Positions 23,685 to 36,583 of a stretch of 64,000 bases of DNA are shown one piece after another. The DNA is taken from positions 44,916,508-44,980,507 of the forward strand of contig CM068378.1 in assembly GCA_034770075.1 (NCBI GenBank), in the 5' to 3' direction. Below the pieces are notes generated by a model, which was not told where the DNA came from, did not search any database, and saw nothing but the letters and a program-made list of their open reading frames with translations. This DNA comes from Aralia elata (taxonomy: Eukaryota; Streptophyta; Magnoliopsida; Apiales; Araliaceae). Within the stretch, counting starts at the first letter, position 1. Every line of letters begins with the position of its first letter. The position numbers were made by a program, and so were the translations under genes.

Positions 23685-25657
23685 ATGGATCCCGATGCTC
23701 CTAGTAGCTCCTCTGCGTCTCAGACATTGGGTGTTCGCCGTCGTAGGGCTGCACCTGCCCCTCTTCTTCCTCGGACCCGTCAGGCTCGCCGCTTGGCGGA
23801 GGCTGTCATCCGTCCCGATCATCCGGACGTTGAGGAGGCTGCTCCTCCGGAGGTTGTGGCAGAGGGGCCATCCTCCAGCACACCGGCTCCATCTCCTCAT
23901 CATGCTCCTTCTGGCGCCCCTGTGCAGATACCCGATCTTTTGGGTCGGGATCTCAGTCGTCACCCCTCGGCATCTCTTGTAGCTAATGAGGTATATTCAA
24001 TTCTATTCTCATTTCATTTTCAATTTCTCAATTCCCGTTCTACCTGGACTGACCCATTGATGATTGCCACAGGTGCCGGAGTTTACTCAGCCCAGGGGCA
24101 ATTAGTTCAACATCTACTCCCTCTATACGGCTTTGCACAGCGACTACCGGGCGGTGGTGGATTCTTGGGGCTTCCGTCACTTTTTCACTATCATCCCCCG
24201 TCAGTGCCCCTGGGGTTACATGAGGGCCTTATCCGAGCGATGGTTCCATCAGACACAGTCCCTTCATCTTCTTGACTGCGAGGTTGTGCTGACCCCCTGG
24301 GATTGGAGGTACATCACAGGTATAGAGTTCACCGGGTCCCGTGTCCCTCTGGATCTCGACATTACTCCAGCGGAGGTCCGGGCTTTATTGGGCTTTGCCG
24401 CCGATGACCGGGTCTTCAAGGCCCGTAGCATTCGATCCGGTGCCTTGGCTGTCGATGCTGTCGGGGGTCTATACGCATTGCCTATTCCAGCGGATCAGGG
24501 CACTCGGGATATTCTACTACGGCGTTTATTCCTGACCATTATGAGGGGTTGTTTCCTAGGGAACAACTCCTCCACCATTTATTTCAGCGTCGTAGGAGCC
24601 GTCAGAGACGTGGACCGTATCAGTGACTATGATTGGGGGTCATTCATCTTTGCTTATTTCCTCCACGATCTGCGTCTACGTTCGGAGGGCCAGACAGACG
24701 CTTGGCTCGGATTCTATCACTTCTTGCTGGTGAGGCTTCTCCTCCTCTTTTCTTACTGGACTTTCCTTCATTTATTTCTCTTTTTTGCATTTGTCGGTTG
24801 CTCATGCTTTTCACTGTTTCTGTTCGCAGTTTTGGGCCTACGAGCGTCTTCCATGCCTGAGGCCCGTCACTACTCTTGGCCTGGACACTTATCCCCGGGG
24901 CCAGTGATGGCATCATAGCACCTTGGAGGAGGTCCCGGTATCTGGCAGCTTTGCACACTGCCGCATCCAGCTGGAGCTGATCACGGCTGCTGATGTCGTC
25001 TGGGTTCCCTACCTCTCCGAGCATCTGGCTGTGGGATTTGATGATGGGCACCCTTCTGGCCCGGAGTTCGAGCTTTCCACCCGTCGCCTCACGTTGCAGA
25101 GTGTTGGAGGATGGGTGATGTACCTGGGGGAGCGCGCATTCAGATGCGTTACTGGAGAGATCTGCATCCCGCATTCCCTTCCTTTCACTACCTCCTGGCC
25201 GCTGGATTCTCAGCCTTGGGAGATCATGCTCGCAGGGGAGAACGGCCGGATGCTTTCTACGGGTCCCAGTACGAGTGATGCTTTCCGTACTTGGTGGGTG
25301 CCCCGCACTATCGGTCCTCAGACCCGGGCCACATTCTTCCTCGGGGATATGGTCCCCGGCTCGGTGATGATGACTGACTGGGCAGCGTGCGTTCGGAGCC
25401 CTACCCATGCTGAGCAGATCGCCACTCTGACCCGTCAGGTAGACCAATTGTCTCTATATCTTCGGGTGTTGGGCCGGACTCCAGAGGATGCTTATGCCTA
25501 CGATCCTGACGGTGCGGGTTATGATGCGGGCCCGAGCTCATCTGATGCCACAGCGCAGCCATACATCCCCGACATGAACTTCGGGCCTTCGACCTCGGCG
25601 ACTCCGGGGGATCAATTCGAGGATCCCGCTTTCATAGATGAGATTGATTTTATTTAG
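23685..25657 (+). pseudogene. Antisense ORF1 of outer Ogre: PMD-like protein, three coding exons
   Basis: Coding exons 23685-23990, 24073-24729 and 24830-25657 (306+657+828 nt, 596 codons plus stop), with GT/AG introns. The exon lengths equal those of the inner copy apart from a 1-nt insertion there. N-terminal region is Ser/Pro/Arg-rich (SSSASQTLGVRRRRAAPAP). The central part, including LDCEVVLTPWDWRYITGIEF, resembles the plant mobile domain (PMD, aminotransferase-like) family. The C-terminus has a short helical stretch (HAEQIATLTRQVDQLSLYL) and an acidic tail. Molecular function of PMD proteins in transposons is unknown. Stops at TAG 24103-24105 (Trp in the inner copy) and TGA 24905-24907 (Arg in the inner copy) make it a pseudogene. 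Family assignment is by pattern recognition. Confidence 0.72.
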
Positions 25658-25874
25658 ATCAGGATAGGATAGGGCTTTTGTACCTGCGCCTGTTTGGATT
25701 TATTTTTCATTTTATGCACTATGTACTGAACTCATTTATTTATTTATGCACAGTTTTTTTATCTTTTATATCTATGAAATTCATTTGCTCTATTATTAAC
25801 TGTATGATGCATGCTTTTTATTTATGGATAGAGAATGACCCCTGTACAGTCTTTTTGATACTATTTTTTCACAG
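25658..25874 (+). other. Spacer between antisense ORF1 and ORF2, outer copy
   Basis: 217 bp (215 bp in the inner copy), AT-rich, ending in the tract CTATTTTTTCACAG immediately before the ORF2 ATG. That is a good splice-acceptor context, suggesting ORF2 is translated from a separately spliced transcript. Confidence 0.55.
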
Positions 25875-26767
25875 ATGTCGTCCTCAGATATCGTGGTACG
25901 TTTGGGTTCCATTCCTCCTACAGGGTTGGTCGGCAGCCTCCTCCGTTGGTTGGACAGTTTATCGCTGGCCGACAAGGTTATCACAGATGGCCTTTTGGGA
26001 CATTCTTGGTCCTTATTATCCTTTTAGGTGCCAGCGGGCTTTGTGGAGGGTATTCTGAGCTATTGGACCCCTGCCCATCAAGTGTTCAGGTTAGGGACAG
26101 TAGAGCTGACCCCCACCCTCGAGGAGTATGCTCGCTTCACCGGCCTTCCTTTGGATGGTCCTTGTGCTAGGGTTACAGTTGGTTCCATGCGCCGTCAATT
26201 CTTAACTTTCACTGGTTTGCGGAGGGCTGTCTTGTTATCGGTGATCACTTCAGACCACCTGGTTCCCCTTCAGTTCTTGATTGACCGATTTGGCTCACCC
26301 GACAGTTTCCGTCTTTTCTTCGGCAATTTTTCCGTGTCCGAGGAGCGCTGGGGCGCTTTGAGAGTGGATGTTTTGATGGCCTGTGTCATTTCAGTTTTGT
26401 ACTTGCCCGCAGGACCTGATCAGTTGGACATGCGGGTTGTCGCGGCCGTTCGAGCCCTTCAGGAGGATCACACCATTCTTCCCATGATATTGGCGGATAC
26501 CTACATGTCAGCCTCATATTGCCAGTCCTTCCGCGGTAGAGTATTCAGAGGGAGCTCGACTTTGTTGTACGTGTGGTTCATGAGTCATCTCAATCCCATC
26601 GGCCATTTCCGTCGCCAAGGGTTTTGCTTTAGCCACGACATAACTACGCAGTTTTCGTTTTGTCCCGTGAGCTGTACTGATGTGGGCTCCTGGACATCAT
26701 TTTTGTTGGTCATTGAGGATCCCTTTCATCTACTGGTCTATTCGGGTTATTGCTCCTTTATGAGCTT
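25875..26767 (+). pseudogene. Antisense ORF2 of outer Ogre, 5' part (interrupted by inner Ogre)
   Basis: Starts MSSSDIVVRLGSIPP. Contains the block FRLGTVELTPTLEEYARFTG, which resembles PMD/DUF7745-type plant transposon-associated proteins, then LRRAVLLSVITSDHL and YLPAGPDQLDM. One stop, TAG 26025-26027, where the inner copy has Arg. The inner Ogre LTR begins at 26768 inside codons for FMSF. The reading continues at 44801 after the insertion; total length without the insert and the second duplication copy is 521 codons, one fewer than the intact inner copy. Confidence 0.75.
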
Positions 26768-27221
26768 TGTAGACACCCAAATTTTGCGTTTCCTTCTACT
26801 AACCATGACAGGAGGGCGAAATCGTCAATTGAACCAGCTTGCGGGAGCAAAGGAGCGGGCACAAGGGCGAGCGCCCGGCACCGCCGCAATGTTTTGGGCA
26901 ACCCAAGTTTACGTGACAATAAAGCCGTCTGAGGCATATACTTCCGAATGAGGTAGCATGTCTCCCGGAAATTCCCGGACTGCGGAGTACGAGCCTGGCA
27001 GCGAAAACCGACGTTGCGGTACGAAAATCGAGGCGTGGCACGAAAATCGAGAAAGTCAAGCCCGCCAGCCGCGGATAGATCTGCGGCCAAGTGGGTGCGC
27101 CAGCACGAAAACCGGGAAATCAGCACTACCAGCTGAGTGCGATGGGAGGCGTGCCAGCTGGCCAGCCGCAGATCCATCTGCGGCCAGCCGCAGATAGATC
27201 TGCGGCTGGCTCTGGCCAGCC

Positions 27222-27229
27222 TATTTAAG
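27222..27229 (+). promoter_or_regulatory. TATA-like box of inner Ogre LTR
   Basis: TATTTAAG directly downstream of the palindromic repeats; also at 43150-43157 in the 3' LTR. Position about 455 bp into the LTR suits a U3/R boundary. Confidence 0.55.
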
Positions 27230-28483
27230 GCCAGCTTCGGCAGCATACAGGAGGTTCAGCAAATTTTGGAGAAGAAGAAGAAAAACAGCAAACAGCAGCA
27301 CGGAATTTGAGAGAAAAATAGTAGATTGTGCAATAAAAATAGGAAGAAAAGAGAGGAAAAAGAGAGAAATTTTACTCCTTTAATTTTGATTGTATCAAAT
27401 ATATTTCTCATCCTATTCAAATACCAAGATTTCATCCTTTTTGAGATCATTTTGCAAGGTAAAAATTCCTTTTGCTATAACAATTCATATCATCTTATTT
27501 TGCTTAGATGGGATGTAGTTTTCATGTATATTGTTGAACAATCATGGATTATGGATTATTAGGGAGGGTTCCATCGGAACAAAATTCTTTCTAATAACCC
27601 GAGGATATCCAATTGATAAAATTTCTAGCTTGTTTGTGATAATTTATTGGGTGTAATTTATTTAGATTGTCATTTCCGGATATCATGGTATATTAGATAA
27701 ACCCCCGACGGGTTTGGTTAGTTATGTAATATTCATTTTGTAGGCATGTATTAATCTCATGTGAGCCTAGGAATGCGACCCCGAGGTCCAAATCCGATGA
27801 TGGACGTTTTGATGTATGTGATAGATTCAAGATGCTCGTTTTGTAACATGTAACCTTTGGGCCTTAAAACGACACCAAGGCGGGAATCGTGTTTAAGGCC
27901 CCGAAATAGTGAAATTTGTGATTGTTGGCGTTCGGGGATATTTTGATGGCTTACATGCCCATGAATATCCCCGACGCGTGTTTATGCTCGATTCGATTTA
28001 TGACGCGAAATTGATTTCAAAGCCAAATGATAAGATTTTCATAAAAATCAAGCAAAGTAGGATATTAGAATCACGAGGTTAAAATTTGAGAAATGTTAAT
28101 GAATGTCGATTCCTATCTAACGAAAAAGCTAAAGAAAATCGTTTTCAAATATCACACAAAATGATTTTGCAAATAAGTAACATTTTATTAAATCTTTGTG
28201 CATAGGGTGAAAGAGATTCTAGAAATTGCCCGATCGTTTCACGAAAGCAACGTATAGATCTCGATTCCTATTTTGACGAAGGTTTAAAACTCTTGTTTTG
28301 CCAAAACGACACCTAATGAAAATCTCATAGTTTTGATAAATTAAAATCAAACCTTTCTCATAAAGAATAAAGCTTTCTCGTGTATACCGAAAAGATATTC
28401 CGAAACGTTCTCAAATTAAAACACGATTTTCCCTAAAATCCAAATGACTCTTTCATACAAACCCACCACGACATTCATATAGG

Positions 28484-28517
28484 CACACACACACACACAC
28501 ACGCACACACACACACA
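28484..28517. repeat. (CA)n microsatellite in LTR
   Basis: CA run with one CG interruption; a slightly shorter copy is at about 44404-44436 in the 3' LTR. Confidence 0.9.
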
Positions 28518-28883
28518 TTCATGAATTAAAGGATAGGAAAGCATCAAGATTGCGGTAATCGTGTTTCACGGAAGTCGAGGGGTGCCTAACACCTTCCCCT
28601 CACTTAAGCAAAGCCCCGAACTCTATGAATCTCAATTCGCAGACCAATTAATTCGGAGTCACATATGAGCCAGCGATTTATAAGAAAACGAAAACTCGGA
28701 TGAGTTGGTACATCCATTTCAAATATACCAACTGGCGACTCTGGTTAATTGGCTCATCATAAAAGCGATCTTTCAAAACCCCGTCGACATCAATGCCGAC
28801 CTTTTCCAAACGTCATCTAAATCAAAAGGCTAAAATTGGAAAAGACTAAGGAGACTAGAAAGCGAAAACCCGGCGTCGACAGC

Positions 28884-28901
28884 TGGCGACTCTGCTGGGG
28901 A
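28884..28901 (+). other. Inner Ogre primer-binding site
   Basis: TGGCGACTCTGCTGGGGA two bases after the LTR end. Ogre elements are known to use tRNA-Arg; assignment here is by resemblance, as the tRNA sequence was not checked. Confidence 0.8.
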
Positions 28902-29565
28902 CATTAGAAGGCTTAAGCCGCGTTCAAATCTTGATGCTGTCCTATCCTTTAAAATTCATTAAAATCTGTGTGTGTGTGCGATATTTTGATTTTTTTACTT
29001 TTGTTGTGCGAATGTGTGTTGTTGTCCAATGAATGAATGATTGAATGGAATGGCTTTACTTTAAAGAAATCATTTGCATACGGTGAGGACGATGAATGTG
29101 AATGTATGTTGAGAGAGTACCTCCTCCTGAGGCGAACCTGTCGGTTGCTTATTACTGGACTCGATGGGGCTGCTCCCCGGAGATGGCTCAGGAAACGCAC
29201 CACTCAAATCCGCTCCAATCGAAAGGGCTCAAACGAGTAGATTGCGAAGATTTGGGAACCTTCATGCCGAAAAGCCCGTGAGAGTAACCCTAGGATAGGT
29301 CATCCTCAGAATAACCCAACGCAGGAAAAGTCTCTTCATGCCTTTTTACGTTTATATGTCTAAATGTCATGATCTCATTTCAATATTCATACATCCCTTT
29401 TCTATGTCAAAAGAGATTACTAACCGCTGTGAATTGCAGGGAATAGTTGGGGGAGCATAATAAAGCATGTTTAGCATTGGTTATGGCACTAAAGGACTAC
29501 TAACTTTCTCTTTTGCAGGGAAAGATTAAAGAACCCCAAAAACACAAAAAAAGTTATAGCTTTAG
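28902..29565 (+). other. Inner Ogre leader
   Basis: Non-coding, about 660 bp, homologous to 52840-53481 of the outer element (minus). It lacks the ORF that pea-type Ogre elements carry upstream of gag. Confidence 0.6.
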
Positions 29566-32500
29566 CATGCATCCATGTTTTCATTTCCCCAGGACTAAAC
29601 TTCGAACCATTTGTCTCTGTAGGATTGCTCCTCAAACCCGTTCGCAGTCTAAGAAAGCCCAGGTCTCTACATCTGAAATGGCTGATCTTCCTAACCATAA
29701 TTCCATATCTCGGGAGGAGTTTGATGATTTTAAAAGACAGATGATGGAAATGGCCACAATGCTAAAGGAACAGTTCTTAATCAGACAGGATCCGGTAAAC
29801 CCGGGATCGCATAATATTCCACCACCAGGGGATGATCAGATTCCTCCTAAAAATGGTACAAACTTGCTTAAAGAGGACCAAACCCCGACTCAAGGACGAG
29901 CCAGTCATCCCAAAGCCCGTTCCCATACCTAGCAGGACAGTGATTACTATCCCAGAAGAGGGGGATAATGACGACCTTCGTAGAAAAATGAAACACATGG
30001 AGGAAAACATCCAATCTCTAAAGGGCATAGGATCCCTGGGCAGGGTTAATTACTCGGATTTATGTGTTTTCCCCGGAGCCAGATATCCAGAAAAGTTCAA
30101 AGTTCCCGAGTTTGAAAAGTACAATGGAAAGGGAGACCCCTATACACACTTGAAAATATACATTGGAGAACTCGGGTCTTATGCTGAAGACGAGGGGTTA
30201 AGAATGCAACTATTCCAGAAAAGCTTAACAGGGGAGGCAAGAATCTGGTATGCCCGCCTCGACAAACGCCCGAATCCACAACTGGGAGGAATTGGCCCAT
30301 ACCTTCTTAACCCAATACAGCTTTCAGGCCCAGATGGCCCCTGACAGGTACCAAATGACAAAGGTTAAGAAACAGCCTAGGGAATCCTTCAGGGAGTATG
30401 CACAACGGTGGAGGGGCATGGCCGCACAGGTGACCCCCCCAATGAACGAATCAGAGATGGTGATGACCTTTGTAGACATCCAGGAGGCACCGTATTATGA
30501 GAGGGTCATCTCGGGGATTGGAAGACCTTTTGCTGAAATGATCAAACATGGAGAGATGGTAGACATGGGGTTGAAATCGGGTAAAATCCGGGACCTTACT
30601 GCTTTAGAAACTGCTGTGCCGAGCAAATACAGAATGGAAACTATGGCAGCACTTCCCGGAGAGTCCAAAAGAAGAAGGAAGAGGATGTCTCCCTCATCCT
30701 ACAAGGGTCATCCAGAAAAGCAGAAAGCCACCTTCCGGTACAGGTACAGAGGGGAGGGCAATCCCGACAGCCCAATTTCATAGATCAAAGAGCAGAAGGG
30801 CGAAGAAGATATGAGGCCTCGCAAAACCGAGTATTCACCCCGCTCGGGGAGCCGCTTGAACGAGTATTAGCGGTATTGATGGCCCAAAAGAAGATAATCA
30901 ATTTGGCTCCCCCAAGTGACCCGAAGGGAAGGAGATTTGATCCAAGCAAGCGGTGCGCCTATCACTACAACACTCCTTCCCGGGTTTCCCCGGGTCATGA
31001 TACACAGGATTGTTGGACATTGAAACATATAATTCAGAACATGATCGACAACGGGGAAATTGTGGTGGAGCAGCCAGACTCCCCGAATGTTAAGGCAAAT
31101 CCCCTGCCAAGACATGATGGGGGGGGGAGTCAATGTGACGGAGGCAAGTGAGGCTGGGGGGCCGCCAAGGTTGAACTATGTGCAGAAAATTGAGGAGATG
31201 ATCAACGTGATACATGATCATGGGGATGCACGGGTAGCGCCCATCAGGTTGATAGGGGTAAGTACGAATAACATAGAGGGACCTGTCAAGCTGACAGCCC
31301 CGAGGCCCATCATCCTTGCAGCAAGGTCCCAACTCCCTATCAGTAGTCTGAAGACTGTACCCTGGAATTATGGGGGAATGCCAGAGGAAGCGGTCAGTTG
31401 TGCTTCCGTGACGACCAAGGGGAACCCCTTATATCTGCCCGGGCGAGTCCTTGAGAGCCAAAAGAGAAAAAATGAAGAGGTTTCTGAGGAAAGGGCCATA
31501 GAGTTTTTGAAAAGGATGGATCACCCAGAAATGAGGGGGATCCAGATTTTAAACGAGGAATCAACCCTAACATCAGTCATGGATCTGGTGTTGTCATCCA
31601 GTGAGCATTGCAAAACCCTGATGAAGGTTCTGGAGGAGGCATTTGTGCCCAAAGAAATTAGTGAGGAGGGTTTCGGCCGGCTGGTAGGCCACTTATTGGA
31701 AACCGATGCAATATCCTTTACAGATGAGGACATTCCCGAAGAGGGAAGGGGGCACCGAAAACCGCTACACATTGCAGTAATCTCCTCAGGATATGTCATG
31801 AATGGGGTGCTGATCGACGGGGGATCGGCATTGAATATATGTCCTCTCAGTACGCTGAAGAAAAATGAACATCAGTCCCAAGCGCCTGCGGGCCAGTCAT
31901 GTGGTGGTTCGGGCTTTTGACGGGTCCCGGAGGGACACCATCGGAGAGATAGAATTGCCAGTGGAGATAGGACCCTGTACTTTTGATATCTCCTTCCAAG
32001 TCCTGGATATCACGGCAAGCTACAACCTGCTGTTAGGGAGGCCGTGGATACACATGGCCGGGGCAGTTCCTTCCACGCTCCACCAACAAATCAAGTTGAT
32101 CATCGATGGGAATCTGGTAACAATCTCGGCCGAATGTGATGACCCTTCTCCTCCCAAGAATGGCCTACCAGTAATCAATGTGGATGAGTCAGCGGCGCCT
32201 GCCAGCTTCCAAGCACTAGAGATTAGCAATCCTCATTATAGATGCCTGGGAGCTCCAGCTGTGAAGCCAAGGGTCTCTCCGGAACTCACCTTTGTGGCAA
32301 GGGAAATGATTAAAATGAACTTCCAACCTGGACAGGGGACTAGGGAAAAGCAGTCAGGGAATCACCAAGCCCATCCACCTACCACAGCAGATAGGCAAGG
32401 CAGGATTGGGATACCATGTGGGCGCAGTACGGGGACACCGTCAGGGTGCGACTCCGATTCGACTAGTTGGCAGTCCAGTGACCAAAGTCGACAATGAGCA

Positions 32501-32873
32501 GGGGATCAGCGGACCTGTGATTGGGGCAGCGAATGAAGAGTTAACCCCCACATGTAATGAGTCGGCCCGGAGGGAAAGTTTCCTGCAGGAGGTCGCAAAA
32601 GAGTTTGAAACCAAATGCTATATCCCCGGACAATCAACAAGCAGTAAGGAGGGGACGAATGTTATCACACCATCGGCAGCCCAACAAGTTGTACCTATCA
32701 TTGATTGGGCAGGGCTGATTATTCCTGGAGAAGATATAGAGAAGGATTCAGGCGACGTATCCGTAATCATCGGGGAGGTGTCCGATGTGAGGCCCTCCTT
32801 TATCCAGCGCATTTCATCTGACCTGACCATCGATAATTGGACCCAGAAGAAACCAGTGATATCCAAAAAAAGG
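29566..32873 (+). pseudogene. Inner Ogre gag and protease, multiply frameshifted
   Basis: Gag starts at MHPCFHFPRTK or, more probably, at the later MADLPNHN. Retrotransposon gag core (GEARIWYARLD, REYAQRWRGMAAQV), zinc-binding CAYHYN...GHDTQDCWTLKH, and the protease motif GVLIDGGSALNICP near 31805 with LLLGRPWIH near 32030. A G-patch-like FQPGQG follows. Compared with the outer copy there are frame changes near 29890, 30260, 30610, around the G run at 31120, near 31860 and near 32340, so no continuous protein can be made. Many changes sit in homopolymers, so sequencing or assembly error is possible for some. Confidence 0.85.
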
Positions 32874-33037
32874 GTAAAGCTCGACGTCAGGGTGGTTAAC
32901 CCTAGAGGATGGGGGAATGAAGAAGTTTTATCTTGTTGTTGTTTTATTTCTGCATAATTGTGTCGTTTCTTCGTGTTATTTGAAATTGCGATCGTCGTAA
33001 ATGATTTATATATGACAAGTACTTTGTTTTATGTCAG
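32874..33037 (+). other. Inner Ogre pol intron
   Basis: Donor AGG/GTAAAG and acceptor ATGTCAG/G at the same places as the outer copy's intron. The 164-bp length here does not join the local frames, because a 1-nt difference in the A/G run before the donor has shifted the exon. Introns between protease and RT are a known Ogre trait. Confidence 0.7.
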
Positions 33038-36000
33038 GTGTACCAATTTGAGTAATCCTTGCCTAACAAATGGTCTTTCAAATTTGAATGATGATTATGA
33101 TTTTGACATTGAGCTGGATTTCGATTTAATGGGCATTGAACAAGATGAGACAGATTACGACGACGCACCTGACGAGATCAAGGGATGGGTCGAGGATAAA
33201 CCCAAACCCAACTTGGACCAAACCATCACCATTGATATTGGAACCCCTGACCAGCCAAAGGAACTCAAGATAGGGACGGACCTTACCCCCCCCCCCCGCC
33301 AAAAAGTCGAAATGACTGAGTTGCTTAAACAATATGAGGATGTCTTTGCCTGGTCGCACGAGGATATGATCGGATTGTCCACCGACATTGTGGTGCACTG
33401 ATTACCCATCAAGGAGGGTTTCAGGCCTGTCAAGCAGAAACTGAGGAAGTTGAAACCTGAGTGGAGTTTAAAGGTGAAGGAGGAAATCATCAAGCAGTTC
33501 AGGGCGGGAATCATTATGGTATCTACTTACCCGGAATGGCTATCCAATGTAGTCCCAGTAGCTAAGCCTGGAGGAAAGGTGAGGGTATGTGTAGACTACA
33601 GAGATCTAAACAAGGCCAGTCTCAAGGACAACTTCCCGGTGCCTTTCATACACATCCTGGTGGATAACACAGCCCAGTACGAAATGTACTCTTTTGTGGA
33701 TTGCTTCGCAGGATATCATCAGATAATGGTGGCGGAAGAAGACCGGGAAAAGACCGCATTCATCACCCCCTGGGGCACTTTCTGCTATAGACGACTGGCT
33801 TTCGGTCTCACAAATGCAGGGGCTACTTATCAGAGAGCTATGATGGCCCTGTTCCATGATATGATGCACAGGGAGATAGAGGTCTACGTGGACGACATTA
33901 TTGTGAAATCGAAGGTAGAGTCCGATCATATAACTCATCTCAAAAAGCTATTCGATCGGCTCAGAAAGTATAATTTGAAACTCAATCCAGCCAAGTGCGC
34001 TTTCGGAGTACAGTCGGGCAAGCTCTTAGGTTTCCTGGTTAGTGATCGGGGCATTGAGTTGGATCCAGCAAAGATTAAGGCCATTGTGGATATGCCGGCA
34101 CCTCACACAGAAAAGGAGATAAGAGGATTCCTCGGGAGGATAAACTTTATCAGCCGTTTTATATCCCACTTGACGACCACATGTGAGCCGATTTTTAGAC
34201 TGTTAAGAAAGGGGGTGTCCCAAGAATGGAATGAGCAATGTCAAGAGGCGCTTCAGACCATTAAAAAGCAATTGACGGAGGCACCAGTGATGGTTACCCC
34301 CCCGAAGGATGGGATCCCTCTGTTTATGTATATATCGGTAAATGCCATCGCGATGGGATGTATGTTGGGACAAAAGAATGAGGCGGGTAAAGAAACAGGG
34401 CCATCTATTACCTCAGCAAAAGATTTAGCCAATGTGAACAGAATTACACTCCCATTGAGAAGACCTGTTGTGCTCTGGCCTGGGCTGCAGGGAGATTACA
34501 GCACTACCTCCATGGGCATACAACGTACCTGATATCAAGAATGGATCCCCTAAAATATATTTTCGAAAGGCCCATGCTGAATTGTCGACTATCAAGATGG
34601 CAGTTAATTTTACAACAGTTTGACATGGTGTACGTGACCCAGAAGGCCATGAAAGGGCAGGGAATTGCAGATCAGTTGGCAGAAGCCCCGGCAGGAGGGA
34701 TGGAGCCGTTAGAAACTCCTCTTCCGGGCGAGGATATATTTTGGGTATCACGCGGAAAATGTGATGACGAGGGACAATTTTGGAAGCTGTATTTTGATGG
34801 TGCCATGAATGCCGAGGGGGCAGGAGCCGGAGCGGTCCTAGTCTCTATCACCGGAGAACAATATCCCGTGGCCACCAAGCTTCGTTTCAGCAATTCGAAC
34901 AACACCGCTGAATACGAGGGGTGTATCTTGGGACTCCGATTGGCCCGTGACATGGGAGTAAAAAGACTAGCGGTGTTCGGGGATTCAGAATTGGTAATCA
35001 GACAAGCAATCGGGGTATACAACACTAAGGAGCTTCGGTTACTTCCATACCATCGTTGTGTCACCCAGCTTATGCAAGAGTTCGAAGATATCGCCTTCCG
35101 CCATATTCCTCGGGGACGAAATGATTTTGCCGATGCATTGGCGACTTTGGCTTCCTTAATCCACGTGATCAAGAGTAGGGACAGTCCACAGATTGAGATC
35201 GCCGTACAGAATGCCCCGGCATACGAGGAAAATGTGGCAGTGTTATCAAACGAGGTGGTGTTGACGAGGCAGCCCTGGTATCACGACATAAGGGAATATC
35301 TGAGAGACAGATCCCTTCCCGATCAGGCAAATCGGACTGAAAGGATGAGAATTCAAAAGATGGCGATGAAGTTTTACCTGAGTGGCGATTCACTTTACAA
35401 AAGGGATGCCGGGTTGGGACTGTTGCAATGCGTAGACGAAACGCAATCCCCAAGGATTATGAATGAAATCCATGGCGGGGTGTGTGGGCCACATATGAGT
35501 GGACCGATGTTGGCCAAAAAGATCTTGAGGACAGGGTATTATTGGTTAACGCTGAAGGCCGATTGCGATGATCATGTCAAACGGTGTTATCAATGCCAGG
35601 CGCACGGTAATGTGATCCATACACCTCCCAATGAACTGCACTGTATGACCTCCCCATGGCCATTTTCAATGTGGGGAATGGATGTAATCGGACCAATAGA
35701 GCCCAAAGCGAGCAACGGGCACCGGTTCATTTTCGTCATGATCGATTATTTCACCAAATGGGTAGAGGCAGCTTCTTTCCCTAAAGTAACTCAGGAGGTC
35801 ATCGTCAACTTCATCAGGAATAATGTCATTTGCCGATATGGGCAACCTGAGGTTTTGGTCTCCGACAATGCCAGGAATTTGAACAACGCCCTCATGAAGG
35901 AATTGTGTGACCAGTTCAAGATCAAGCATCTCAATTCCGTCATTTACCGTCCTAAGATGAATGGGGCAGTGGAGGCTGCAAATAAAAACATCAAGAAGAT

Positions 36001-36583
36001 CATGGCAAAAATGTCTGCTAATCATCGGGGATGGCCGGATTTGTTACCCCTCACCTTGTTAGCCTACCGAACGTCAACGCGTACTTCCACAGGGGCAACC
36101 CCATACTCCTTGGTGTATGGAATGGAGGCTGTCCTGCCAGTTGAAGTGGAGATGGCGTCCCTCAGAATAGTGATCGATGCTCAGATAGGCGAGGAGGATT
36201 GGATGCAAAGTCGATACGACCAATTGGCCCTGATTGATGAAAGGAGAGTGGCTGCCGTTTGGCATGGTCAGCTATATCAACAGAGGATCTCTCGATCGTA
36301 CGATAAAAGGATAAGACTTCGGAGGTTCAGGGAAAACGATTTGGTGTTGAAAAGAGTCATGCCTTGTCAAGACGAGGCCAGGGGGAAGTTTGCCCCGAAC
36401 TGGGAAGGGCCATTTGTGATCAAGAAAGTACTATCCGGAGGGGCCCTCATATTGCAAGAAATGGATGGTGAGGTATTTCCACAACCCCTAAATTCTGACT
36501 CGGTGAAGCGGTTCTACCGCTTAAATCATCAGTTCCTTTTTCCCCTGACAGCGAACTACGTAGGACCTGATCTCCCAACTTGA
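33038..36583 (+). pseudogene. Inner Ogre RT, RNase H, second RNase H and integrase
   Basis: After an acidic linker, RT carries VRVCVDYRDLNKASL and YVDDIIVKS near 33890. A classic RNase H follows (34310-34660), then the second, archaeal-type RNase H typical of the Tat lineage (KLYFDGAMNAEGAGAGAVL near 34790; NTAEYEGCILGL; FGDSELVI). Integrase has a zinc HHCC region (35470-35610), Asp in MWGMDVIGPIEP, Asp in VSDNARNLN and Glu in MNGAVEAANK. Breaks: TGA 33399-33401 (Arg in the outer copy), a C-run expansion near 33286, and a 2-nt frameshift near 34395. The stretch 34541-36583 is open for 680 codons. There is no chromodomain. Confidence 0.9.

Larger units (their letters stand above)
26768..28881 (+). 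repeat. Inner Ogre 5' LTR (2114 bp)
   Basis: Starts TGTAGACACCCAAATTTTGC and ends GGCGTCGACA. U3 includes palindromic copies of CCGCAGATCCATCTGCGG-type motifs near 27156-27212, then a TATA-like box. A (CA)n tract lies at 28484-28517. Differences from the 3' LTR are a handful of substitutions and short indels (for example near 26998, 27292, 27499 and 27705). Confidence 0.93.

Noticed and set aside
24644..25447. Minus-strand 267-codon ORF
   Set aside because: It is the shadow of antisense ORF1 exons 2 and 3 on the other strand and crosses an intron; no recognisable domain.
23146..26767. Plus-strand PMD gene as an ordinary host gene
   Set aside because: The same module sits in the same antisense place inside the inner complete Ogre, and pol of the outer Ogre follows with the homologous spacer, so it is element cargo. 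A host origin further back remains possible.
26758..27246. Minus-strand ORF in the Ogre LTR (and its copy at 42725-43174)
   Set aside because: Present in both LTRs simply because the LTRs are identical; spans promoter sequence and has no homology.
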